From: Rhexocercosporidium sp. MPI-PUGE-AT-0058
Lineage: Eukaryota > Ascomycota > Leotiomycetes > Helotiales
NCBI GenBank assembly: GCA_020746875.1
Contig: JAGTJL010000020.1
Span: 1,302,001 to 1,366,000, forward strand
Direction of reading: 5' to 3'
DNA: 64,000 bases
Part shown: in pieces, positions 47,227 to 60,216 of the stretch
How positions within the stretch are numbered: the stretch's first letter is position 1
How the letters are laid out: each line of letters starts with the position of its first letter
The notes under the pieces: model-generated
The model's database searches: none
What the model was told of the DNA's origin: nothing
The model's input: the letters and a program-made list of their open reading frames with translations, nothing else
Translations under genes and position numbers: made by a program

Positions 47227-49157
47227 ATGCCGTCTCTTGTTCAAATGTTGTTCTTAGCTGCATTGCCTATCATTGGCATGGGTGTTATCTTCTCCCCATG
47301 GTTCCAGACCACCTTTTCACCGTTATGGAACTCTTCACATCCTCCTCAAGTAAACATCTTACAAGGATTGGTAGTTGGGACGATCCTGGATCAGAATTTC
47401 CCAGCCCCAATCGATGCCTTCATGGGACTTCCTTACGCTGAGGCACCTGTTGGCGAGAGAAGATTCAGACGTGCAGTGCCTTTACCGGAATCGAACAAGA
47501 CCTTCAACGCTAAAGCTTATGGACCAATGTAAGTTATTATAGTTTGTTTTTCCAGGGTGGCTTTTAAACTATTGGCAGATGTCCAGGCAAGCAATTGCTC
47601 AGTGGCAAAAGTGCGCCAAACAGCGAAGATTGCATGACAGTCAACATTTTCAGGCAAAAGCCAACTGCCGATGGCAAGAAAGTACCCGTTGCGGTGTACA
47701 TTCACGGCGGGGCCTTCAATAGGGGTAGTTGTAAGTTCTGAAATTTTGTGGACATTGTGTAGAGTGGGGGTTGACAGTCGCAGCTATGATGCATAACACT
47801 GGGTCAATGGTGGCATGGTCAGAAAGTCCTTTCATCGGAGTCAGCTTCAACTACAGGTGACTTTGACGCCAGCTTTGTATGGCGAAAGAAGCTGACAGCT
47901 GCAGAATTGGTGCTCTTGGCTTTCTTCCATCAAAACTCTCCTTTGAAGAGGAGATTGTTAACATTGGGCTTCATGATCAAGTTTTCATGCTGCAATGGAT
48001 TCAGGATAATATCGAAGCCTTCGGAGGAGATAAGACTGACGTGACCATCTTTGGACTCTCGGCTGGTGCTCATTCTGTCAGACTACCATCACTATTCTTC
48101 CCACTATTGACTAATCTATCTACAGATCGGCCATCATATTCTCAACTACAAGGATGGAGTAGATCCTCTTTTTCACAAAGCGATCATCGAGTCTGGAGCT
48201 CCCACTTCCCGGGCCGTCCACCCTTACAATGCCCAAGTTCACGAAGATCAATTTGCTCTCTTCGTCTCCGAGGCCGGTTGTGCTGATGTGCCCAAAGATT
48301 CGATAACTTCTTGTCTGCGCTCTCAAACCGAGAAAGTTGTCGTTGCAGCCTCTACCAGAGTATTTGACAAATATAACCCAAGTTTGCGGTGGGCATTTCA
48401 ACCAGTGATAGACAACGAAATAATTCATCAACGGCCGATCGACGCTTGGGCATCTGGAAAATGGAATCAAGTCCCAATTATGACCGGGCATGTTACCAAT
48501 GAAGGAACATATTATGTTCCGGGCTCAACCGCTACAGGGGAAGACTTCACCAGTTTCTGGCATGTGCTGCTACCTCACTACACAACGGAAGATCTCGCTA
48601 GAATCAATTCCCTGTATCCAGATCCATCCAAAGATGAGACATACAAAGATACCAGGGACTTGGAAGCTATTGGAGTGGGTCCTCAATTCAAGCGCGTAGA
48701 AGCTTCCTATGCGCACTATGCATATGTTTGTCCTGTCCGTCAAACTGCCGACATTGCATCAACCTTCCAAGAGCACCCTGTCTTTGTTTTCCACTGGGCT
48801 CTAAACAAAACTGTCAAAGGAGGTGCCAACCATGGCGACAACATGTATTATGAGAGTTACCAGGACGAAGTTACTAGCATCAGTGAGGCCCAGAAGGAGG
48901 TTTCCGGAAAGTACCATGCCTATGTGACCAGCTTCATCACGCAAGGGGACCCCAATGCCATCCAGGGACTGTTCGCGGATCGGCCGAAATGGGATAAGTA
49001 TGAGTCTAAGAGTGAGCGGGTTATGACATTTGGTAAGGGAAATGATGAGCGGGCAGGTGGGACTGGGGTTGGCATTGCTGCGCAAATGTTGGGAAGCGAA
49101 TGGGTGAAGAAAGAGTGTGCTTTCTGGTGGAAGAAGAGCCATGACACGGAAGAATAA
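47227..49157 (+). CDS. Type-B carboxylesterase/lipase, membrane-anchored or secreted, 576 aa
   Basis: This is an alpha/beta-hydrolase that cleaves carboxylic esters. Exons are 47227-47528, 47579-47730, 47784-47856, 47905-48076 and 48126-49157, in phase. Residues 5-25 (VQMLFLAALPIIGMGVIFSP) form a signal peptide or signal anchor. Family order is clear: AFMGLPYAEAPVGERRFRRA, EDCMTVNIFRQ, VYIHGGAFNRGS (oxyanion region), SFNYRIGALGFL, FGLSAGAHS with the nucleophilic Ser in G-L-S-A-G, TNEGTYYVP with the acidic member, and KGGANHGDNMYYES with the catalytic His. The third-exon acceptor could be 9 nt earlier; the chosen one gives FNRGSSMMHN. Natural substrate is unknown. Confidence 0.92.
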
Positions 49158-49247
49158 GTTTCAAAAAACTCGTTAGCTTCGTCAAACAGAAGTTCCATAG
49201 CCAGTATGTTTCAAATAAATGTATTGAAATCTATTCTATCCAGTAGT

Positions 49248-50243
49248 TTAAATGCTTTCCCAAATGTCAAACCCTGCAAGCACTGTGCTCAGCACACACA
49301 ACATGCCCACGTTGCTAGAAGAAATCACCAGCCAACCTGTTATCGATCCCGGGATAAATAAGTCGCACCCATCGATCATCATCTTCTTCATGGCACTCCG
49401 CCTTTTTAAAGCTCTCTCGATCGCTCTGGACTTTTGGATTTGGGCCGTTTTCTCCGCGACTTTCTCATCTTCCCTCTCGTCCCCATGTCTCATCGCCGAT
49501 TCTAGTGGGATATTCCCACTCAAATCCCATAACTCCACTAGTGCCAGCAGAATCCCCATGCTCAAGGAATAGAACCAAAATTTCATAGCTTCGACAAACA
49601 ACCCTGCAGCCCAGCCAGTGAGATAAACACCCATGGCATCCAGCTATCTTTATTAGCTCTAAACTCTATCACCACATGTCTCCCACCCCTATTCTTTACT
49701 TCCGAACCCCTTCCCCCGCAACACCCACCACCATGAAGTTGAATACGTGGACTTACAATAGTACAACTCTCCAACAAAAGAAACATGCCCAAACAACTCC
49801 ACTTGCCGAACTCGAGAACCGCTATAATCCCGCTATAGGTCGAGAATGCCTCAAAGGCAAGAGCGAAAGCATCGATAAACTTCAGGAAGCGTAGGTAGCG
49901 GCGCCCTGCCAATAGGTTAGTTCAATGTTCTAGCTTAGACATTCGGATTGGGGTTACCAAGCGCGAACTGTGTGCGAGCCTGAAGCCATGGCGCAGCAGC
50001 GGGTGGTAGCGAGTTGGCCGCGACGACTTGCGAGAATGACTGTAGAAGACGCAGCGTCTTCTCTAGCCCAGCTGAGGTGATGTTTTGTCAGCGATTTGAT
50101 ACTGGTGATGATTATTGATGCAGGTACTGTGTCAAAAACAGAGAGGGGGACGGTGGACGATGAGATGAAGTTCGGGAAAAGGCGTCCGTACCGGCGTTGC
50201 TCACGAATCGCGAGACTTTCGTCACGACATTGGAATGGGGCAT
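49248..50243 (-). CDS. Pex11-family peroxisomal membrane protein, 236 aa
   Basis: Pex11 proteins bind and curve the peroxisome membrane during division. Four minus-strand exons (50192-50243, 49958-50071, 49757-49905, 49248-49643) join in phase. The start MPHSNVVTKVSRFVSNAAGL runs into EKTLRLLQSFSQVVAAN, the conserved amphipathic helix, and RRYLRFLKFIDAFALAFEAF continues the family core. Further hydrophobic spans are KWSCLGMFLLLESCTI and FWFYSLSMGILLALVELWDL. A charged loop (DEREDEKVAEKTAQIQKSRA) precedes a last span ending at WESI. Length agrees with Pex11 or its Pex11C-like fungal relative; I cannot say which. The gene is convergent with the carboxylesterase, their stops only 90 bp apart. 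Confidence 0.88.
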
Positions 50244-53145
50244 AATTCAGGGGGGGATGTTAAGACAATCTTATGACAGCTGTAGAATGGGACGCATCGT
50301 TACGATCATGACATTGTTGTGGTATTTTGATGATGTTCTTGAGTGGGATGAAGTTTGGAGGCAGCCTCGGATACTCGGGGACAGCGCATCAGCGGGCTGT
50401 AACAAAGGCGAAGGCCCGTCAGCGGGCTTTCAAGGTTCGAATGGGCCCGAAGAATTTTGACTTTTCCACCAAACAATCCCTGAATCACACCACACGTCGT
50501 TGAATTTAAGTTTCTCGTTCCTCCATTGCTCCCGTTCTGTAACATCATGTCTGGGAACCTTCCACAAATTATAGTACTATATATTATATTATGCCATGCC
50601 CTCTACGATAAACATGTTGGACATGTTCGACCACCTGTGTCCCATTAAACTATTCTACTTTCCTAAAGTTTATGCCCCCCTTGGCGCGCCGTAAAAATTT
50701 TTAAAGTTTGATTGAAACTGCGGTGTGTCGTTACTTTCTCAAGGAGGCTTAAAATGTAGGCGATTTGTTGCCTTGCACCGAATACGTTTTCTCCCAGGCC
50801 GCATTCATTCATATCCAGGACAAATTATATACTAGTACCTACCAATTAAACAGTGACAACAGCCGAAGGGATGGGCCATGTCTTCATAACCCTTCAATTC
50901 ACTTCTCGTTCCTGCTTTGACGAAATTATCACAATACGTTCCCTCCGAACCTCCGAAATCAGAGGAGAGTCAACGCCAAGCACGGAAAACAAATCGGAGC
51001 CAGAGTTAAGTGGAGACTTGGTGCAAAAATGGGTAAGGGGGATATCTTCAGATATTTATTCGTTAATCTAGACGATTTTGTCAGTCTAGGTGCAGGAACT
51101 TTGACTTTGGGGAAACAGGTATTGGGCAGATGTGCAGCAGCACTTATCTATATCCGTTCCCGATCGCAAATCAAACGACTACCTAATTCTTATGACTAGG
51201 AGACGCAATGCATGTTCTGGAAATGTAGAATTATAGAGTCTCACGATTGATGTGTACGACTTCCCGATAGAGCATGATGTCTTGTGTTACAGTATATTTC
51301 CGGGCGGTCAGAAAGTAGTCTTATTTCAAGCTCAACTCAACTACCACTACTCTGAGTCTTGCCTGAATTTTTGCTGAAACATCTCCAGATTACCTCCGCG
51401 CACTGCACTCGAAATAGCCAAAATTCCACTGAGAACGTCAAACATTTAGGTATCTACGAGGCCCGGGCCCTTGTCAATCAATACTCATCAGATCTGCTTG
51501 TCTCTGTAGTGATTGAGGACGCTGCAAGATTGCGAGCAGTAGTTTTAGAGCAAGGTAAGGAGCATTAAAACAAACTTTACCCGACAAACCCCGACAAAAG
51601 ACTTATCGCAACCTATTTCTCTAAGGGAAGGCGTTGTATGAAAGAGCGATCGTAAAAAGTAGGCTTATCCATTGACACGCTTCATTTGAAAAGAGCCAAG
51701 CATGGTCAACCAGTGCCGAAAATCAGAAGTGGTCGAAAAAGAATACAATCACAACAACAGAAAACAACCAATTCCAGTTGCAATTATCGCAAGGCATTTC
51801 TTCCAAGCTGCAGAGAAAAGGTTGTGCTATAGGTCCACGTTCAGGCCGAGGGGGTTGAAGTTAAATGGAAGCAACCAAGCGTGCACGGGCCCAGCCTCTC
51901 TGAGAAATCCAATCTCAAGATCCGCTTTCACTTCAACTTCAACATCCCATTTTGCTGCACATCATGGGCAAAGTTATGGCAAATACAGTAGCAAGAGCAG
52001 TCGGTTGTTATTTCGTTAGAGAGAGCGGCTTCCAAGTAGCTTAGTCACCATGGTATTGCCTGTGGCGATGCTGTTGCGAGTTGTGGACTGCAGTAGGTAA
52101 GATCTTATTTTTGCACCAGTTCTTGTTGTACGGAGACATATTCTAACTGCCTACTTGGACTTGAGCTTCACCGATACTTGGCCCCAGTAGCTCAATGGGC
52201 AGTCGAACAAGCATAGCAGTAAATATATGGTTGAAGGAGTGTCAAGACCTAAGGACAAAGCCTAGTTACCCACGGTAGCACATGAGCTTATCGTGGCACT
52301 GCCAGCCCGCAAAGCGCGCCTGATTCTGGCAAAGCCAACCTCAACCAGTAATGATGGCTTTTTCATGCCATTTGAGGATCCCGACTATGCATCATTACCA
52401 CCTCGCCGCGCTTGCTCCCCAAGCCTTTTCGTGGAAAGTACTTGAAATCTTATGAGGATCCATCCTCCGTGAAACTACAGGTGAATAAAATACTACACTA
52501 CTGTAAAGATCCAACTTTTTGCGCCGCTTTTAAATGCTTTTTGTAGAAGTTTGCTAATTGAATGCCAAAACAAGGTCTTCTATCACAGTATTGCATGATG
52601 CGTACGTATCAAACTCAGCGAAACAATCTTCTTGATGAACGGTGATTCTGGATGCACCGTCTTTCGGGGCATCTACTTCCTCCCGATTTTATCCCAAAGC
52701 CAGATTGACGCCAGCAGATGCAGATTCCCGCAAACTGTACCGTTGAGCGAAGTTCCTTGGTCTGCGGATGGTGGTCTCTGATATAACGCGACTTTTTTTT
52801 CACATCGATGTAAGTCCAGCTCCTTGGAGTTAAAAGCTGTTCCCTTGTTCTGTGGCTTAGCAGAGAGCGATACCCATCCTAGCATGAACTTTAGTTCAAG
52901 TGTTACTGACTGCGAGATTCTTGCATCTATGGCCATTATTGAACCTCAGGGAAAAGAACATGGTAATATTGAACATACATATGAACGGGTTAAAGCAGAT
53001 GGTTACCTTGAGGGTTGGGTTGTTAAGATGACAGACTCCAATCCCGGTTTCACAGCATTTTTGCACTGGTCGGGACCGCTTTTCTTAATTGCCGCGATGA
53101 TCTCTTGGCTTGAGCAATACTGGTTTACCCTGAATGCTATGGATA
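50244..53145. other. Long gene-poor region
   Basis: About 2.9 kb without a supported gene. It includes a short perfect hairpin (GCCCG-TCAG-CGGGC) near 50416-50430 and several 60-110-codon frames (50853, 51359, 51702, 52824) with no family pattern. The frame at 52824-53159 reads somewhat protein-like and directly precedes the remnant at 53146, so it may belong to the same decayed gene. Confidence 0.4.
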
Positions 53146-53334
53146 GTCCGAATTTCTAATCGATGAGACTGTCCGGCATTTGACATGTCTCGAATACCTA
53201 CTTCGAGATAGTAACGACCAAACATCTCTATCACCTCAATATCTAAACGTCGATGTGCTGGGCCTAGAAAAGAATATCTCGGAAACAATCGTCGAATCCC
53301 GCTACCTCTGCGAAAAGTTCAAACGTTTCGACTA
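53146..53334 (+). pseudogene. Orphan coding-like exon remnant, gene unknown
   Basis: Open frame FLIDETVRHLTCLEYLLRDS, then QYLNVDVLGLEKNISETIVE and a stop after KFKRFD at 53332-53334. An AG just before the frame could be a splice acceptor, and upstream the frame is closed. Composition looks like real protein but I do not recognise it, and no start codon or full exon chain was found. Confidence 0.35.
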
Positions 53335-53663
53335 GGCAACCTATGTTAGCCTGTGAATTCGATACTGCACAGCTATTTGCAATGCGGCATATCCAGGGAG
53401 GATTTGCACGCTGCGAGCCCGAGTGACGCATGTCGTTACAAAGTTTGCATATTCTTGTTTCTTCCGGTCGACAGTGGGTGTTCTCTTATAAGATATCTGT
53501 CCCTTTTCCCCAGAGTTTTGTTGAATGGCAAGTGGGAACCGGTGGCATTCTCAGTATCTTGGGTGACTTGCCTCCAGCCCAGGACGCTTGCTTCAAAGAT
53601 TCGCATTAGTTCCGCTCTTCCAAAGCTGAATTCCCCTGATGCGACGCTCCTTCTCAACACATT

Positions 53664-54039
53664 ATTATAAAAGCTGAAAGCCGAATTGAGCAAAACCGTC
53701 CTCTCGGGACCCTCAAATGGCCCACTTATCTTCTGGCTGCTGCCTATAGGAGCAGCAATATCGATCAAATCCATAGAACGGGACTGGGTCATCCGCCACT
53801 TGAGACCAGTGGCCGATTCTCTGAATATTAGCTCGTTGGGAGACATGGAAGAGGCGTTGAAAAGGATTCTTTGCATGGCAGAATTTCTTGACTGCTTGTT
53901 CGTCGAGGTATGGGCAGTAATCCAACACAGAACTACCGCTAGGGATGAAGACTCCGAAGTTTCCAAACAGTCCTCAATTTATCGAATGACGAGACTCAGA
54001 TACAGGAAACAGTACCACAGGTTTTCTAGGTCAGACTAA
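53664..54039 (+). pseudogene. C-terminal remnant of a fungal-specific Zn2Cys6 transcription factor (DUF3468-like)
   Basis: The frame reads KLKAELSKTVLSGPSNGPLI, FWLLPIGAAISIKSIERDWV, DMEEALKRILCMAEFLDCLF and VEVWAVIQ, matching the usual end of fungal transcription-factor C-terminal domains (LIFWLL-x-GA, ERDW, L..L, LK.IL....F...W). The frame is closed upstream at 53664 and no Zn2Cys6 cluster (CxxCxxxxxxC) was found in the preceding 3 kb in any frame I could follow, so only the C-terminal part is left. It could also be the last exon of a heavily spliced gene that I could not rebuild. Confidence 0.5.
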
Positions 54040-54778
54040 ATCGACTAAGATACATTGATTGGGGCCTGGACACTGGATCAATCAGAACGAGTAGGATGGA
54101 CGTGCAGAAACACTTTTCCCATTGGATGACGGGTACACATAAGGTAGGGAATATCTATCCCTCGTTCGGACTGTAGCTTCGTCAGCAAAGGACGCTACCT
54201 GTGGAAATCTCATTGATCATTCTACTGATGTCAAAATCCTTTTGTCTATCTATTCCACTTCAAAGTCGCGCCCTAAATACATACTATATGCTATCAGAAC
54301 CTCGTCCTGGGTGAGAAACCGGCCGTATGTAAGGATGAGTTTAAAAATCTCCCTTCGAACTTGCACCACCCCATATTTTCGTCTTATCTCATCAACTTTT
54401 CATCTTCGTATCAATAGTATATGATGTTATCCGTCGCAGTAATGATGCGCACTTTAAAAGTCCGTTCTCCGGCATCCGTTGCTTGCTATTGGTTACTTTG
54501 CTCTAGCGAGATGGCGAAATAAGCTGCGGGCATGAGGAATTCCTTTTCTCGGGCATCGCATTATTCAGCACTAAGTATCGAAGTGCTCCCATGCTTAATA
54601 GCCAAATTTGCGATCTCATCTCATTCTCGTCACAGTTCAGCTCCTCTGTTGTGATCATTCTTAGTTCAATGATCTTCGTCCTTGCTGGATTACATGGCCT
54701 ATCGTTTCGATATTATTCTGAACACAGCAGCCGATTTTTGGAACTCTATAACTGGGATCATCTGTCTTTGATTTTAAC
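54040..54778. other. Intergenic upstream of the flavin monooxygenase
   Basis: 739 bp, no feature recognised. Short frames at 54242-54424 and 54591-54803 overlap the monooxygenase start but are not supported. Confidence 0.45.
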
Positions 54779-56634
54779 ATGGTTCATAGAAGGCAGCGAA
54801 TAGCTGTCATCGGTGCTGGTGTGGTGAGTCAAGCCCTTTCCAAGCTTTAGATTTCCGAGGAAGTCAAGAGCTACCTGAGCCCTGATTGCATAAGGAATCA
54901 AAGAGATCCCGAAGCTAATTTTCCCCAGAGTGGTGTTGCGTCTGCCAGATATCTTAAGGCTGCTGGGGTTGATGTAGTTGTTTTCGAGAGGTATAAGGCA
55001 GTAGGTGGTAACTGGTAAGCCTTGTTTTCAAATTCTACGCCTGGCTGTTTGTTGACATGGGCAGGACATACGATGAGAGGAAGCCCATCGAGCCGGAATA
55101 CCCCTCAATTAAGCCATCCGTTGCAGACTTTGTAGCCGAGCCGGAAGGCGAGACAGAAACGGCCAAGATAGGGGCTCAGAATGGAGCCGCTCTTGATTTG
55201 GACCGGGATGAATTGAGGTTCGCCCCTCCAGGGTAAGTCAGCTTTCACGAAGTCTAGTATCAAATACTAACAAGTCGTAGCCCTGCTTATTCTGGTCTCA
55301 TGAACAATGTCCCAACATCACTCCAGGAGATGAAAGATCACCCATGGCCAGCCGGAACAGAAAGTTATGTCAATGTTCGTGTGAAGCAGCAATATATCCA
55401 ATCATACTCCAAATCATTTGGAATTGAGCCCTTGATAAGATACAATACCCGAGTTGAGAAACTTCGCAAGGTAGGGAGTAAATGGGAGCTGCGGTCAACA
55501 ACTTTGGTAAGAGAAGGACCGGGAAGAGGGCAGAAGATCCGGGCTGTTGATGTGGGTCCCAGTCAGACCTTGAATGACTTTCGCTTACGTATAACAGGAA
55601 TTCGATGGCGTAGTTGTAGCATCTGGCCACTATCACGCCGTAGGTAAAAATCTGAATATCAAAGCTCGTTTGTGTGAACTGAATCTTTTCTAGGTCAGAG
55701 TGCCAGACTTCCCTGGATTGCAGGAGTGGAAAGCCAATTGGCCAGACCGGGTTTATCATTCAAAATGCTATAGAAACCCAAGCGAATTAAAGAACCAAGT
55801 ACGTAATTACTAGCTCGGAACACCCTTAATCTAACAGCATTTGAGACAGTTTTGATTATTGGTGCTGGAGTGTCATCCACAGACATCGCAAGAGAGAGCC
55901 ACCATGAAGCAAAGAAGATCTATCAGTCCAGCCGAGGGGGCCAATTCGACACCCCGTTAGCCTGGGTTCCACCTAACACAGAGCGTGTGGCTGGGATCGC
56001 AAGTTTTGAGATCCCCGTGGCAGGGCAGGATAAGCCTGGGAATATCACGCTCACAGACGGCACTGTATTGACCGGAGTTGACAAGGTCATCATTGCAACC
56101 GGCTATCTCTTCTCCTTGCCATTCCTCGTCGACTTTCACGATGATACCTTGACACCCGAGAAAGCAAACGATACCATCCTAGTTACTGATGGATCCCAGA
56201 TCCACAATCTGCACAAGGATATCTTTTACATCCCGGATCCAACACTCGCCTTTGTCGGTATACCCTTTTATACTGCTACTTTTACTCTATTCGAGTATCA
56301 AGCAATCGCTGTCGCAGCTGTCTTCGCCGGTTTCGCGCAAACGCCTCCCGAAGCTGAAATGCGTGCCGAATATGCCGAGAAAACAAAGGCGAAAGGGTAC
56401 GGCAGAACGTTCCACTCTTTGATGAATGCTCAAGTTGAATATGTGAATTCACTGGTTGAATGGGTGAACAGTGAGGCGGAAACAACAGGCGGTGCCAAAT
56501 TCCAAGGACATTCTCAAGAATGGATCGAAGAGTCGAAGTTGATCCATCCGAAATTCTTGAAATTCCTCGAGACAAGGATAAATGGGAACAGTGTTGGGGA
56601 TGATCTTGTACATGTAACTCTGGCAGCACAATGA
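54779..56634 (+). CDS. FMO-like flavin monooxygenase, 505 aa
   Basis: This is an FAD/NADPH-dependent monooxygenase of the dimethylaniline-monooxygenase type, oxidising soft nucleophiles or ketones; the substrate is unknown. Seven exons (54779-54823, 54929-55014, 55065-55232, 55281-55551, 55598-55639, 55694-55802, 55838-56634) join in phase. The first Rossmann motif IAVIGAGVSGVASARYLKAA is split by intron 1 after GAGV. VFERYKAVGGNWTYDERK follows, with the FAD-site GGxW. VVVASGHYHAVRVPDFPGLQ leads to the FMO-type motif ending WPDRVYHSKCY. A second Rossmann motif LIIGAGVSSTDIARE binds NADPH, and VIIATGYLFSLPFL is the conserved ATGY region. Donors GTGGGT and GTAGGT of exons 4 and 5 were chosen for phase, so those borders are less sure. 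Confidence 0.9.
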
Positions 56635-56725
56635 AGTCCAGATAATATATATCGAGTTCAGAACCTCATTTACTCATCGCTTCAGGCCAGGCTTGTCTTA
56701 TTGTGTGGTGCAGAGATGGATTTGA

Positions 56726-59015
56726 TCACAGTAATCGGATAGTTTTCAAATCTAGGTCCCCTGTTCTCCAAGCAGCAATTGCTTGGCCATCCATAGCTCC
56801 ATGTAGGTAACATGGTGTTTGGAGTTGGTAGTCCCTGCTGTTGTTTTGAACTTTTCCTTCCCGCGATCTGAGGACGAAAGGAGTGTTGCCACCAAGGAGC
56901 ACAAAAACATCGTCTCCAACTTTCGCAGCCCCGAATTTCCCAAAACCCCCCAACTGGCCGCTTTCTGTGATAAAGATCTCTCCATCTTGAATAATCTTTC
57001 CAAGAGTGTCTTCAAATTGACCCAGGTACGCTTGCTGTCTCATATTTTCAGAAAGTCCAGGCTCGAAGTCTGCTGGAGGGGGTACATGGTTGCGCCAGAC
57101 ACTGTAACAATTCTGCAGAGTACCTTTGAGCACACGCCCTCCATATGTGATAGAACCTTTGAATAGTACATCCAAAAAAGCCTTATATAAACTTGTTCCA
57201 TATTTCAAGGAAGTCCCGAGATGAGCAGAGATCTGTTCCTCGCAAGCTACCAACAGATCTTCCAAAGTGAAATTAGCGTCCAGTACTGTATAATAATGAA
57301 CGTACTCGTATGAAATGATCTTTGCTATTTTACCGACTTTCAATGCATTGAGTGTGAGGACGGTTGACGTTTCGTCTACCGGCATTTCAGGACAGAGAAG
57401 ATTTCCTGAAGCTGCGTATGGAATGCTGTTGTCTCTGTCTCGCTGGTAAACTCTGAAGCTCCTACTGAATAAGTCTGGATCGATGTAGTGCCAGATCCGC
57501 AGGTCCGGTACCCAAGAAGAGAGCTTCTCATCCCGTGATCGGTAACCCAAACAAGCGTTGAGAACTTGAAGCTTCCTCGTTCTCTCGATATAGCTGCGGG
57601 TCCAGTCTCTAAAAATGACATGACACTCTTTCGAATAATCCACATCGAAATCGGCCTCTTCAGACCGCTCCACCAAGCCTCTGATGGCAAAGAGTCGATC
57701 CCGGGGATCGGTTACTCTTGAGTACCGGGTTGCATGAATGATTGATATCAGATCACGACGACTGATTCCAACAAGACCAGCATATTTCACATAGTCGTGG
57801 CCCATTCGGTAGACGAAAGGGTATCTTTCCACTGGGAGACCTCCAGCGGCTCCCATGTAGCGACCAATCGCACTTGCGGCTCCGGAAAGAGCTGCCTATG
57901 ATCCTGTCAGAACGAACACTGCGCATTCTAACAATTCTTCTTTTTGGCGCAAACTTGTACGTGCTTGGATTTTGGGAGGAGCTATGGCTCTTCTCATGAG
58001 TACAGGAGGAAGCTATGGTATACATACCCACCAGATTTTCATTCGACCGCATACAACAAGGGCGTTTTTCGCCATGATGAGCTCCTGGATCACCCAAAGT
58101 CGTCTGAACCAGCTTCTGCGGAATCTGGTCAACATATAATGTCAGCAGAAACTTTAGCTGTGAATGGCGGAAGATGCGATTCCGAAGCCGACAAGTCACA
58201 TGCCCGAGAACAAACAGGGCTCCGTCCAAACCTACAAAAGGGTCAGATATCCCCATATCTTCAAATCTAGATTTGCTTGTGTGATTCGTGATGTGTTGAT
58301 ATTGAACCCATTAATACTGGGAAAGTTGACGTCAGAATTACAAGAGCAGAAACTATCGAAATGGCCGTACAGATGCGGCTTTTTAGGGCGCGCGGGGGGG
58401 CGTCATCGACATTGTTCCCACCGCTCAAGTGACGAAGCAATAATTTAGGAAGTACTGTACCTACTACTCAAAGTGCAGATCTTCGGCAAGCTTGAACGCC
58501 TCTCTAATCGTCTCAAAGTTGCCTCGTGCCAGAGAATCAAATCCCCAAGTTCTGAGATCGAACTGAAAATTGTCATCTTCGGGTTCGTGGTAATCCCCCA
58601 GCCAGATAACAACACGATTTGCGGCTTGATAAATTGAGGCCATCTTCTGCACCTGTTCACTTCGCTCACCATCATTATTCTGATCAATACAAATAGCATC
58701 AATCCAGAAGGCTCTTGACTGATTATGGTCGTCGGTAATCATGCGAAGATTTCGTAGAGCGTTATAGAGACTAGCTGTGACCGAAAAAGGTTGGCCATTG
58801 AGATAGATCGCTTTCGAATGCGGAGCAGGATCTCCCCATACATAGGAGAGAGACTGATAGGAGGCACCCAGGGTGTCTCCAACTTGAAGTCGACATGATA
58901 TATCATCCTCGTCCGATAGCGCAGGTTCCAGGATGACGAGCCTTATCTCCCTCGAAGAGTCCGTGAAAGGTTGGTAAATGAACCCCTTTGCCTCAGAAGG
59001 AGATGAGCTCTCCAT
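56726..59015 (-). CDS. HET-domain (heterokaryon incompatibility) protein, 604 aa
   Basis: HET-domain proteins trigger growth arrest or cell death in fungal non-self recognition; the exact role of this one is unknown. Minus-strand exons are 58468-59015, 58028-58124 and 56726-57895, in phase. The three HET signatures are present in order: YQSLSYVWGDPAPHSKAIYL, AFWIDAICIDQNNDGERSEQ with VWLGDY-like VVIWLGDYHEPE, and WFRRLWVIQELIMAKNALVV. ATRYSRVTDPRDRLFAIRGL and VDYSKECHVIFRDWTRSYIE are the usual downstream blocks. The C-terminus (GDDVFVLLGGNTPFVLRSRE) fits the common fungal HET layout. The first intron (343 nt) is long for this window, so a small missed exon is possible. Its stop lies 91 bp from the convergent monooxygenase stop. 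Confidence 0.9.
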
Positions 59016-60216
59016 GATTGAAGGAGCTGCTTCAAAAGCGATAAAATGGTGAGAGAGGGTGTGGGCTTTCAAGGCGGCTTATTCGTCTTGAGAGATGAGG
59101 CAGTGGGAGGGGAGAAGCACACACGGCGCGGGGTCTTGATTTTCAAGGCACGTAGTAATCACGTGTACCTCGCTTCCCTCTGATTGGGTAGGTTCTGTAA
59201 ACACGGCTCCCCCATCTGTGAATAGATAATCCTGTGTGAAATTGCGAGCAAGAAGACGATGGCAAAGTTGTGAAGATCACTTGAATCGATTGATGAAACC
59301 ATAGTCGACTCTAAAATTTATTGGTGGTTATTGAAGCAGCTCTCATTCCATCTTACGAATGAATCATCCGTCTCGTTCAAAGAACCTCTTCTCCCATACC
59401 TCTCGTCCACTCTTCCTCCAGTGCTAACCTAACAGCGCACGCCACCACAGCTACCAGCCGATATTGCCATCAGATGCTTGACCAGAGGAGACCATCATGA
59501 ATGCCGTCAGTAAGGAGCCACCATCATTTTCGTTCAATCAGCTTCATTTGACTGTCTCTCGACAGCCTTCCTTGAATAATGCAGGGACTAGAGTTGCCCA
59601 TCCGAACGACGAACCACGATTAAGCTGGGCTGGGCTTTTACAAAGCACTATCTGTCAACTGTTGGACCAAATTGTTGTTGCGATGAAGAGTGTTTGCACT
59701 TCCATCTCGAGTAAGTATGCTCCTCCCACTTAGCACCTTCGTTGATAACCACACTCAAGCGTCTTATTTCCTTCGAGGCTCTGCTCAGGATTTAACGTCA
59801 ACATTACTAACAGTAAAGACTGTATCTGTCCACTAGGCTAGTCCCAAATGCTGCCAGTCGTCTACCTAGACCCCAAGAACCTTTCCATATTTGACACCTA
59901 TCCTTATATCCATCTGAATCGCTGACCAAGTGTAGCCGACTGTCTGATGTTCATCCAGGGATGAATATTGCTGTTGTCTCTCACCAAGTCCGAAAATTTT
60001 CGAAGGCGTGGAGGCTTATCATGAAGACATACTATGCCGAATAAAAGCTCCGGATGCGTAGGCCGGAGTGAAAACTCACTCTTTTGAGAGGCTCTATCAA
60101 AGATTCGGTGAAATCGTGACGGTATTTGCGACAGCTGGGTTAATGCTTTGTCCGCTAGTAGGGTTGAAGCAAGCTGATCTCAGCCTCAACCTCAACACAG
60201 ACCCAAATAATTAGCA
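59016..60216. other. Intergenic with one doubtful small frame
   Basis: 1.2 kb between the HET gene start and the Nudix gene 3' end. A 78-codon frame at 59497-59733 carries LSWAGLLQSTICQLLDQIVV and then a GTAAGT donor at 59711, so it could be a first exon, but the only nearby acceptor (59813) sits too close to its branch-like sequence and adds just seven residues. Confidence 0.3.

Noticed and set aside
50395..50460. tRNA-like B box (GGTTCGAA) with adjacent hairpin
   Set aside because: No A box, acceptor stem or anticodon arm can be folded around it.
53436..53966. Minus-strand 176-codon frame
   Set aside because: It is antisense to the transcription-factor remnant, whose plus-strand frame has the recognisable pattern.
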